NCBI GenBank assembly: GCA_009602725.1
Contig: WELB01000146.1
Coordinates: forward strand, 19,941 to 51,680
DNA from: Spirogloea muscicola
Lineage: Eukaryota; Streptophyta; Zygnematophyceae; Spirogloeales; Spirogloeaceae
Direction of reading: 5' to 3'
Length of the DNA: 31,740 nucleotides
The notes beneath the pieces were generated by a model, which did no database searches, was not told the DNA's origin, and saw only the letters and a program-made list of their open reading frames with translations. Below are positions 18,279 to 27,300 of the stretch, piece after piece. Every line of letters begins with the position of its first letter. Position 1 is the stretch's first letter. Position numbers and translations under genes: made by a program.

Positions 18279-20004
18279 GTGCTGTCGCTGTCCAGCGGCT
18301 GCGGCGGGCTGGACCTGGGCCTGGAGCGCGCGGGGCACGGCGTGGAGCTGCAGGTGGAGCGCGGCGCGCGCCTTCCCGCAGCCACCGCGCAGCAGGACGC
18401 CGCGGAGGCGTGCCGGAGCACCCTGCCGGCGCCGAGCTCCCCGCCGCCGGCTTTCCCTGCCAGGACGTGTCGGCGCGGTCGCCGGGCCGCCGCGGCATGG
18501 CCGGCGGCGCGCGCACGCCCGCCGTGCTGGCCGCCTTCCGCCTCCTCCGCTGCCGCCGCCTCCCCTACGTCCTCCTCGAGACCGTCCCCGGCGGCCTCCA
18601 GCGCTCGCCGCCGCTTGTCGGCGGCGACGGCCTCGCCCAGGTGAGGCCCCCGCTGCCACCGGCCTTCGCCGGCCTGCTCCGGCGCCCGCGTCGCGCCGCA
18701 GATTTTCCGGGGCGGCCCGCTGTCGCTTTGGCGGCGGCGGCGGCGGTCGGGGTCGTGGCCGGCAGGCGCCGCTGATGGCGGTGCTGGTGGCGGCGCTGGA
18801 GGAGCTGAGCCATGGGTGGGCGTACCGCGTGGTCGACACGCGCGCCTTCGGACTGCCGCAGCGCCGCCGCCGCGTCTTCCTGCTCGCCGCCCTCTACAGC
18901 GACCCGCGCGACCTGCTGCTGGCGCAGACGCCGCCGCCGGGCGACCGATGCTGGTGGGAGCCGCGCCTCGGCGGCACCGCCGCCAAGGAACCTTAAACCC
19001 CTGAACTTCTAGAACCCCTTAACCCGAAACCTAACCCTAAACCCTAAGCTACTTTTAAATTCCAAAGCCCTAAACCCTAAACCCCTAAGCCTTATACCCT
19101 GAGTCCTAAAGGCCGCCCCGTCCGGCCTGTGCAGTGCCGGGCATGATTGCTTCCGGTGCTTTGAGGCCGACGGCCAAGCCGGGGCTGCGACGGCGGCGGC
19201 GGCGGTCTATGCCATGGACCTCTCGTGCTGATACGCTCCCGGGAACTGCGACTGCCTGCCCACGCTCACGACCATCAACGGCTGCCGCCCGATGCTGGTG
19301 CTTCCGGACCGCCGCCGTGCGGCACTGCTCAGCATCACTGCCGCTGAGTACGTGCAGGTCCACGGCGCCTGGCCGCTTCAAGACCCAATAGCAGTCCTGG
19401 CGTCGGCTGCTCATATGACGACTGGGGCAGAAAGCACTTGGTCGCTCAGGCAGGCTGGTCCAGGCCGGCCTTGTGGTGGCGCGCAGGGTCTCCCACTGCA
19501 CTGGATCGCGGCGGCTGGAGATGACGGCCGCAGCAGGTCCTTGTTGTCGGCACCAGAGGAGGGCGGCGGCGGCCTGGCGGCCCGCTTCACCATGGTCGGC
19601 AACGCCGTCAGCGTGCCCGTGGCCCAGTGGCTGGGCGAGCGGCTGGCCGACCCGCTGTGGCACAAGTACGTGCATGGCGCATTGGACCGCGCCTTGCCCA
19701 TTGGGGACAGCTTGGCGGCGTGGCCGGCGGCTGCCTGGGGCCGCGTCAATGGCCAGCGATTCGAGGCCACGGCTCTGCTGGCCAGCGGCTTCACCGAAAC
19801 CCCAGTGCTGCTGCCGTTTCGGCTGCTGGGGACCTCCGTCGGCACACTCATGCGCGAGGGCCTGTGCGCTGCGACGTGCTCCGCTACGCCCGCAAGATGC
19901 GCAACTCCGGCTGGAGCCTGCACCCGGCTGTGCGCGGCACACTTGCTGCAGCCTTTGGGCTGAAGGAACGGGACATGGCAAGGCCGCGCGCTGAGAGGAG
20001 GTAG
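18279..20004 (+). pseudogene. DNA (cytosine-5) methyltransferase with frame breaks and an in-frame stop
   Basis: This enzyme type moves a methyl group from S-adenosylmethionine to carbon 5 of cytosine in DNA. Motif I (VLSLSSGCGGLDLGLERAGH) is at 18279-18338. Motif IV (AGFPCQDVSA, PCQ at 18455-18463) is in another frame. Motif VI reads LLETVPG where ENV is usual. Introns 18641-18765 and 18954-19134 are phase-consistent. Motif VIII (RAFGLPQRRRRVFLLA) is near 18841-18890, then CDCLPTLTTINGC and AALLSITAAEYVQVHG. Motif X is MVGNAVSVPVAQWLGERL, then a C-terminal region ending RYARKMRNSGWSLHPAV. Breaks: no in-frame ATG before motif I, a frame change between motifs I and IV, TGA at 19229-19231, and a frame change near 19862. 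The domain order resembles single-domain bacterial-like enzymes found in algae. Assembly errors in GC-rich DNA could explain some breaks. Confidence 0.8.
18954..19134 (+). repeat. Methyltransferase intron made of telomere-like repeat
   Basis: Of the 181-bp intron, about 19000-19110 is degraded CCCTAAA repeat: AACCCTAAACCCTAAGC, then GCCCTAAACCCTAAACCCCT and many one-step variants such as CTTATACCCTGAGTCC. The GT border is at 18954 and the AG at 19133-19134. Joining the exons restores codon phase and a Cys-rich stretch (CFRCFEAD) typical before the target-recognition part, so I take it as an intron and not an insertion into coding sequence. Confidence 0.65.
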
Positions 20005-20163
20005 TGCTCGCTACGACGACGCATCCCCTCACTGGTCGCGGCTGGCCTTTACGGAGACCCTATAAGAGCGTCCGAATTGCAGGTCGATGTTGTTTCTTGA
20101 CCTGACGTTGTTGAGATCGACTATGACAATGATAGTCTCGGGCTCTTCACTTCAGAATGCGTT

Positions 20164-20850
20164 CATGAAGGCTTAGAAGTCTGAGGCGACGGGCTGTGTC
20201 TCAGGACCCTCGTTTGGGCGGCGTGCCCCACGCCATACTCCCCTCGATACTGCCCGCGGCACGACCACCGGATGCGGACATCCCTGACGGTGCGCGCAGC
20301 CGGCGGCCGCGGGCGCATGCATCCGGCGCCGGCCCGGCGGTGTTTGTGCGCTTCATGGATGGGTCGTGGCTCTGGGTCGAGGCCGTGCTGCCGTACCTGG
20401 AGCACCGCGACACAATGGAGCGGCAGCCCAACAGTGCTGCAGCCTTCCTGCGGCACTGCCAGCGGGCGCGCCGCGAGTTCGAGTGGTCCTCCCCATTGCT
20501 GCTGCCGCTCCCCAATGGGAGGACCACTCGAACTGGCGGCGCGCCCGCTGGCAGTGCAGGAAGGCTGCAGCACTGTTGGGCTGCCGCTCCATTGTGTCGC
20601 GGTGCTCCAGGTACGGCAGCACGGCCTCGACCCAGAGCCACGACCCATCCATGAAGCGCACAAACACCGCCAGGGCGGCGCCGGATGCCCACGCCCGCGG
20701 CCGCCGGCTGCGCGCACCGTCAGGGATGTCCGCATCCGGTGGTCGTGCCGCGGGCCAGTATCGAGGGGAGTATGGTGTGGGGCACGCCGCCCAAACGAGG
20801 GTTCTGAAACAGAGCACAACGGCATCGCCTCGGACTTCTAAGCCCTCATG
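20164..20850. repeat. 687-bp inverted repeat with a 16-base loop
   Basis: The left arm 20164-20497 and right arm 20514-20850 are reverse complements over nearly their full length, with a loop at 20498-20513. Differences are mostly single substitutions and 1-4 base indels, so the arms are not a perfect copy. The left arm, read +, holds an intact exon; the right arm, read -, holds the same exon with an extra G that breaks the frame, so the left arm is probably the original. Any transcript across it would fold into a long double-stranded hairpin. A foldback artefact of sequencing or assembly must also be considered. Confidence 0.9.
20214..20497 (+). CDS. Exon in the left arm: possible PWWP/Tudor-like chromatin-reader segment
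   Basis: After a GTGTCTCAG acceptor the frame reads DPRLGGVPHAILPSILPAAR, PPDADIPDGARSRRPR, AVFVRFMDGSWLWVEAVLPY, LEHRDTMERQPNSAAAFLRH and CQRARREFEWS. The VFVRFMDGSWLWVE...LPY core is like the beta-barrel edge of PWWP or Tudor folds, followed by helices, but this is a short likeness and not a firm call. Downstream + segments such as GASVLKRKRAGAQSGS (20893-20940) and SSQDTGKKPRTAGWTL (21408-21455) contain basic, nuclear-signal-like patches and might be later exons. Its place 210 bp after a DNA methyltransferase fits a chromatin role, by inference only. Confidence 0.35.
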
Positions 20851-22168
20851 ATTAAAATCTGGAGTGGAAAATTCTAGTGACGTTGTGATTGGGGCCAGCG
20901 TCCTCAAGCGCAAGCGCGCTGGAGCACAGAGCGGCTCTGCTGCGGCAGCCACATGCAATGACCTCCAGGTCAGCAGCCACCTCTCTTCCAAGCGCTGCCA
21001 GCAGATGTTGCAGGTCCCGATATGGATGCCTGCCGCATGCTACAATGTCGAGGAGATAATACATCATGGTCATATGACATTACGGTGTCAGGGCAAGGGT
21101 TTTCGTAAGGATCTAGGACTGTTGCTAAGGCACGTCGATGCTGGCCTTTGAGTTGACCAAGCTCTTGCCGCCATTAAAGTGGACACTATGTAAGTCGCTA
21201 CATGGCGGGCCTTTATTGCATCACTGCAGGCGGATTGCAGCTTGCCACGTGTCGAGGCGGACGAGCCAGCTGAGCTGGGTCCTGCCCGCTCTCTGAGGCC
21301 TCTGAGATCGCGAGCAACAAGAACGGCAGGCTGTCCCCTGCCACCACAGCCCCTGCTGTTGCCGTCGCTGCCGCCGCCCGCTTTGCCTCCGCCTTTGGTG
21401 GCCGTTGCTCATCCCAGGACACGGGCAAGAAGCCGCGCACTGCTGGTTGGACCTTAGGTGCGCATTATCCGCATACAGGCACTTTGAACTGCCTGGGGTG
21501 CAAATTAGGTCTATAGGCTGTGTAGCTCAGAAGTATACGATTGTTGCTTTGCCTCGACATGGATATCTTAGTCTTCTATACTATCTAAATCAGATAGACC
21601 TGTCTTTGACTACTTGAGTTCTTGGTACGTGTACTAACAGCATTGAGATCCTACAGTATGTTTGTAAGGCTACCATGTGGGCTACCACATTCTCGGCATC
21701 TGGATTGGGCTCATTGTATTCGAGGCTAAAGCTTGCAGTCACATCTGTGTAAGCGGAGGAAGGACTGTGGCAGCCATTGGGCCGCTGCGCGGATCCTTCT
21801 GCAAGCCTTGCTGGCTTGGACTTGCACCCTCTCAGTTATACTGGGGGCGGCATTTTTCACAAGAATGTAATGGAGGAATAAAGAGTGAAAATAAGCATCC
21901 AGGAATTAAGGTTATGTCAAATACATCTCAATGAAAATGACTCAAGTGAACTGTTCACAACAGTACTTATATGCTATATCTCTAGCAAGAACTACATGGT
22001 CCTATACGTATCAGGTCCAAGAGTTTAGGAAACAAACTCGAGTAGAAGCGTCCCTACTTACAGGTCTTCCACGTAAGTGTAAACATGAGAAGTCATTATG
22101 CGATACCTTCCCGCTAATGCCCTCAGAAAGGCGCAACCTAGAGTTTAGTAGAAACTGTTTACTTGCAG
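20851..22168. other. Weakly coding stretch, no gene assembled
   Basis: Two + strand pieces look exon-like: about 20864-20968 (basic patch VLKRKRAGAQ, ending before a CCAG|GTCAGC donor) and about 21231-21520 (after a CACTGCAG acceptor, Ala/Pro/Ser rich). They could continue the exon at 20214-20497. From 21520 to 22168 I see nothing I can support beyond short frames. Confidence 0.3.
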
Positions 22169-22345
22169 CCGGTATGTGTAGGATGTCATGGATGGCTAGG
22201 GCAGTGGCGGGAAGAGCACTGCAACTTCTTGAAAGCAATGGCTGTTTGGCCAGCCACGCCAATGTTGCTTCCAATGTTGCTTCCACAGGCAATGTTGCCG
22301 CAGCCAAAACACTGGCCAAGAAGACGTTTCTAGTGGAGTACGTTG
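22169..22345 (+). CDS. Exon-like segment with strong splice sites, unknown protein
   Basis: A TTACTTGCAG acceptor and a consensus GTAAGT donor enclose one open frame: MARAVAGRALQLLESNGCLA, then SHANVASNVASTGNVAAAKT, then LAKKTFLVEYVG. It contains a short internal duplication of an AATGTTGCTTCC unit. Possible downstream exons start after a GGGTTCAG acceptor at about 22440 and a GATGTGCAG acceptor at about 23022 (ATFPTDLVSDGTILQSPRRK), but no family is recognisable. Confidence 0.35.
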
Positions 22346-23225
22346 GTAAGTCATGCTGTACTTTGGGGACCGCTCACCGGAAACAAGGTTGTTCGTTTTT
22401 GGACGCTGCCGTGGCTTCACTCGTGATATGTTGGGTTCAGGTGCAAGTGCAGGACTACAAGTCAGAGCACGGAATTGGAGTTTACCCTGGATCGCAAGTA
22501 TAGATGTGATTAGTGGGACCAGTCCGCCAGCGTTGATCTTTCTAATCTTTCTCCATGACCACTGGAAGAGATTGGTCGTTGATAGTCGGCAAATATTGAG
22601 TTGGTCAACGGACTCTAGTCCAACTGGAGATCGTTCGACATACATGTGTCGGAGCTGTATAAGTGCACAACTTTAAGTTTTAGTCAGGCAGCAGTGCGTT
22701 TTTGAGCAGCTTTGCATCCCATTACCTAGGTAATTTGAGCATGCTAGTTAAAGGTTCTGTTGAGAATACAACACAAGTTCCGCTAAGCTACTGGAAATCA
22801 TACTGAGTACCTCTAATTTGCCTCTGGTCACAGTGCATTGTGCTGACTACGGTGCACTAATCTGACTGTTAGTCTCCTCTAGTTTCTGAAGGCAGAGCTT
22901 TCTTTGGACTGAGGTTGCTGGGTATAATTTGGTTGTGCAAGCCACAGCATCATTAGTTGCAATGTCTGCTAGAAGGTGCCAGTGTAAGCTCAGTGCATCC
23001 TTGTTGTTATACTGATGTGCAGGGGTGGCTTCAGCGACATTCCCCACCGACCTTGTTAGTGATGGCACCATTTTGCAGAGCCCAAGAAGGAAAGCAGACG
23101 AGCTCAACCAACGCTGAGTGCACACCTCTTACTTCCTTGGTTTTCAATGGCCGTTAAGTAGTAAGTTAAAGCTGAGGATGGAGGACGGACGCCCTTGATG
23201 TGGTGGCAGACATCAGTACAGCGAA

Positions 23226-23260
23226 CGGAGGTCTAGAGGAAGACACGCTCCTCTAGACCT
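23226..23260. repeat. Short perfect hairpin
   Basis: GGTCTAGAGGA, an 8-base loop AGACACGC and TCCTCTAGACC form an 11-bp perfect stem. It follows the last plausible coding frame of the region by about 130 bp. It is not followed by a T run, and such hairpins do not act as terminators for nuclear Pol II genes, so its role is unknown. Confidence 0.6.
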
Positions 23261-23559
23261 TCGATTGTTGCTAGAGTTGTTTGTCCTATACACAGATGAC
23301 TGGTGAATGTTAAACAAGTCTGTAATGTACAAGAGCAGCAATGCTTGGAAACACATCCGCTTGTAGGCACTGCTGCTGGTGCACACTTGGGTTCTGATTA
23401 CTCGTGGTTCACTCAGTCAAAGTGTGTTGGCAGTATCCAGGCATGCTGACGCTGCATAAGCACCTCTGGATTCGTGATCACGTGTCCCAGCTCCAGTCAC
23501 CATAAGGCTAGCAGCACAAGTCCTTCCAAAAATGGGACTGTCTTTTGGGCTGCTAGTCT

Positions 23560-23740
23560 TTCTCACTTGCGGCTGCTAACTAGGGTTACTAAGCGACCAT
23601 CCTGCTTGGTACTTGCACGGCTCTGATTAAGCACTTCCGGCCCCTTTCCGACCTTGTCAATGCCTTTTCAGGCTGTTTCACAGCCTTCGCCACCTTTGGA
23701 AGAGGTTGCTTACAGGACGAGCTTACTTCTTCCAGGGAGA
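23560..23740 (+). mobile_element. Isolated retrotransposon-tail copy
   Basis: The tail modules recur in order: CACTTGCGGCTGCTAACTAG with GGTTACTAAGCGACC, then CACTTCCGGCCCCTTTCCGA, CCTTGTCAATGCC, TTTTCAGGCTGTTTCACAGC, and GGAAGAGGTTGC with CTTACTTCTTCC. It is 11 kb away from the main cluster and shows that the family is dispersed. Confidence 0.6.
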
Positions 23741-24019
23741 GGCACCATAAGCCCACCCAAACGAGATGACTGGATAACCAGTGTCATCGGGTCTCCATCG
23801 TCCCTTGATCCGGTCTGCGCTTGCGAGACAGAGTTTTCAACGCTGATTGTCTTGATGCGGGACTGGGCGCTCAAGTATTGACGCTAAGAGACGTCTCCGT
23901 CACAGCCTGCACTTGTTATCAGAACATGTTCATATTTACTCCAAGGTGAGCAGTGCCCTAGCTTAATCTGCCATACTTTTCCCGTTTCTGCAGCCGGGTA
24001 TGGTTAGCCGAGAACCCGC

Positions 24020-24132
24020 AAATCGTGAAGCCCCAAACCCCGAGGAGCCGCTGACCTGGCGTGGCGCTCAGCCCGCGGCGCCGCCAGCCAAACCCTAAAC
24101 CGCAAGTCTCAGACCCCTGAACCCGGAACTCC

Positions 24133-24170
<38 letters not shown>

Positions 24171-24376
24171 GCCGCCGCCNCGCGGCGGCGTCGCTGAGCC
24201 GGGGCCGTCGAGGGCCATGGCGGCGCCCGCCGCCGTCGCAATTGCCTGGCTTCCGGACTAGGGCCGCGCGAGCATAGCCGCCGCCGCCGCCGCCGCCGCT
24301 TGCTGCGGGCTCGTCACTTTAAGCCCTCCTGAGCGGCGGGCGGCCGTTGCCGGGCGGAGCAGCCTCGGCGACGGCG
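24020..24376 (+). promoter_or_regulatory. Promoter/5' leader of the ankyrin-kinase: telo-box and CCG runs
   Basis: CCAAACCCTAAACCG at 24086-24100 is an AAACCCTAA telo-box of the plant type, about 280 bp before the start codon. Degraded variants surround it (AAGCCCCAAACCCCGAGG; CCCCTGAACCCGG). Two CCG runs follow at 24136-24179, with an N at 24180, and at 24278-24298. The ATG at 24377 is the first in frame with the ankyrin repeats. Confidence 0.5.
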
Positions 24377-27300
24377 ATGGCCGCCAACGGCGAAGCGGCG
24401 CAGCGGTGGCCTGCGGCGGCGGAAGCCAGCGTGGGGCTGTCGAGCGGGCGGCGCGGCGGGACGCCGGAGGAGCTGGACGACACCACGCACCTGCTCTTCT
24501 ACGCCAGCCAGGGCGACGTCGACGGCCTGGCGGAGGTGCTGCGCCGCGGCGGCGACGTCAACCTCGCCGACTACGACGGCCGCACCGCGCTGCACCTCGC
24601 CGCCTCCGAGGGCCAGCTCCCCGCCCTCCGCCTCCTGCTCGCTCACGGCGCCGCCATCAATCCCACCGACCGCTGGGGCTCCACCGTATGCACTGCTGCT
24701 GCTGCTGCAGCTGCCGCTGGCGCAGAGATGGGCTGCGCTTCCCGTTGCATGCGTGCCCATGGCGCCGCCCTTGCCAGAGTCCACTGCCGAAGCGGCGCTG
24801 GGCCCAATTGCCTTTGCCAATTGAGTCTTGTTGGGCTCTCGCTGTGAATGCGCTACTGAGCACCTCCCAAGTTCTCATAGTGACTAATGTCAAGTTTGCC
24901 ACAATCTGCGTCTGCAGCCACTGTCCGACGCCCGGCACTACGACCACCTGGACGCGGTGAAGCTCCTGGAGGCTGCCGGCGGCAAGATGGGGGTGAGCGC
25001 CGCCCTGCACGACGCATGTCCATGTCCCAGCCCTCCCACGTCTTCCTTTTGCAGAAGTGGCTGGAGGTTGGCCAGCCCTCGGCCGACAACTTGCGAGTCG
25101 ACGAGGGCGGATGTGCTTACTGCCGACGGGGCTTATGCTTGGGGTGGCAGCCGCTTTCGAGGGCGCCGTCGCCGCCAGTCGGCCAAGGGGTGGCTGTGCA
25201 AGGTGGCGGGCTACCTCCGCCGCTGGAGTACGAGATTGACGTGTCAGAGCTCGACTTTTCCAAGAGCAAGCCAGTCGGCAAGGTGCAGCAAGGCGGCAGG
25301 CCCTTCTCATTCTGTCAATTTGGCTCAGCAAGCGCATCATGGCAGGCCATGCAATTCCATTTTACCTTAGGAGGATGACTGAAGCTACAGTCAACAACAT
25401 CACTGATTCTTGAGCAAGAAGCTGATAGCTCCCCGACCTTCGTGGCGGCCCTGGTGCAGGGGGCGTTTGGCGAGATCCACGTTGTGAATTGGCGGGGCAC
25501 GCGCGTCGCAGTGAAGACGATTCTGAGCACGCTGTCATCGCAGCCCCAAATAGTGTGAGCATGACTACCGCAAAGTAATCAACACAATCCAGCCAATTTT
25601 GTTAGCTGCTGCATCACTGAGCGCCGGATGCTGTGCCAGAGGCCAGGCAATTGCCTGTACTGAATGCCTCTGCTGGGCCTGTGTATCCTTGGGCTCTGAT
25701 GACCACAACAGCAAGGAATTTCGGGAGGAGCTGACGCTGCTACAGAAGCTGCGACATCCAAACATCGTACAGTTCCTGGGCGCTGTCACACAGACCATGC
25801 CGCTCATGATTGTCACCGAGTACCTCCCAAAGGTGTGCCAACCGCCGGCCTGCGTGCCTTTTGCTCTCTACTGTAACTAAGCACAGGATCACATCGGCAA
25901 GGGCTTGTCCGCTCCTTGTCTGCGCTCCTGCTCGCCACATCAGTGCTGTGATGTTGTTCTTCCTTATTGCCTGCCTCAGCAACTTGCTTTGGACGCACTT
26001 GCATGTGTACAGAGTATACACGTAGGTCTTCAATAGGGACTGTGGCTGCTCACAGAAGTTTTTCTAGCAAGCTTCCTTGTTCACTGTGGGGCTGGTGATT
26101 AGTAGCTTCTGCAATCTCTGCTTGAAATGTTGCAAGTCAAGAAGCCTCTGCCTTAGACTGCAGTAGGCACCACAATCAACTGGTTTAGTAACACTCCTAT
26201 GAGCAACGTGACTTATTGCGAAGCTGCGAATTTGCTGAGCTGCTCCTGCTCCTCAGTGCAAGTTTAGGAGCTCTTAGCATGACATTGAAAGCATTGCCCT
26301 GCAGGGTGATGTCGCGGAGTACGTGCGGCGGAAGGGGGCGCTGGAAGCTTCCACGGCCGTGTCTTTTGCTCTTGATATTGCAAGGTGCTACTGCGGAAGC
26401 ACGTCTTAGAGCGATGAGGTTGAGGTTTTAGCTCTCTGTAGGAATTGATAAAGGAGAGAATGTGGCAACCTCATGTCCATGTGGGGCCAGGAGGAGGTTG
26501 CACGCTTGTCGTGCCGGTCTCAGTGCTGGTTCCGAGGCAGCTTCAATGCAATGCCTGGCCCTCACCATAGATTCTGTAGGTGGCTTGCAGCAGTGGCTAA
26601 GGACGGGGCATTCGCTTGCAAAACCTGACATTGTCAGCATTCACTTGTGCAATCTAGAAGTAGCTAGCGCTGTATGTCTGCGGTTGCGTGGTAAGGGGGA
26701 CTGAACTCTGTCCCTCTTGTGGAGCTCTGCTGCAGGGGCATGAACTACTTGCACGAGCACCGGCCTGATGCTATCGTGCATAGGGACCTCAAGCCCAGGT
26801 ATGATGAGGAGCTAGAAGCACAGCCCTGGCAGATTCCTGCCCAGAATGTCACCAAGCTGTCACCAAGCTGAGCTTCTTTTGTTTGATGATAGCACAGCCT
26901 TACTTCAAGCTCGTTCCTCGTCTTTCCCATGACTCTGAAACTGCATGATGTTCACCCTTAGCGGCACAAGCTACTGGCAGGTGCTATTTTGTTCTATCTG
27001 AGAGCACGGCCCCACTGCCTGCTCAGTCTCTCCTGTGCCTTACACTCTTGATACTCGCATCCACACTGTCATACTCAGTAGTGCAATCGTGTTGTAGGAA
27101 CTTGCTGCGGGATGATGCGGGGCACTTGAAGGTGGCCGATTTTGGGCTGGGGAAGCTCCTCAAGGCCAAGGCTGACAGCATCCAAGAGGTGTACCAGATG
27201 ACCGGCGAGACCGGCTCATGTGGGCCCCAACTCTAGGCTGACCCCGCTGTCACACCATCACCGTGTGCTCGTGTCACGCTTGCTTTGTCATGTACCGCTA

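Noticed and set aside
18057-18839. 260-codon - strand open frame rich in Arg, Ala, Gly and Pro
   Set aside because: It is antisense to methyltransferase motifs I-VIII and its composition is low-complexity, as expected from CCG-type repeats.
19106-20032. 308-codon - strand open frame
   Set aside because: It runs antisense to the methyltransferase, whose motifs are clear on the + strand; long antisense frames are expected in GC-rich DNA.
20353-20991. 212-codon - strand frame through the inverted repeat as an independent gene
   Set aside because: It reads the right arm and then runs through the loop into the wrong strand of the left arm; its N-terminal half has no motif, and an extra G breaks the exon frame seen in the left arm.
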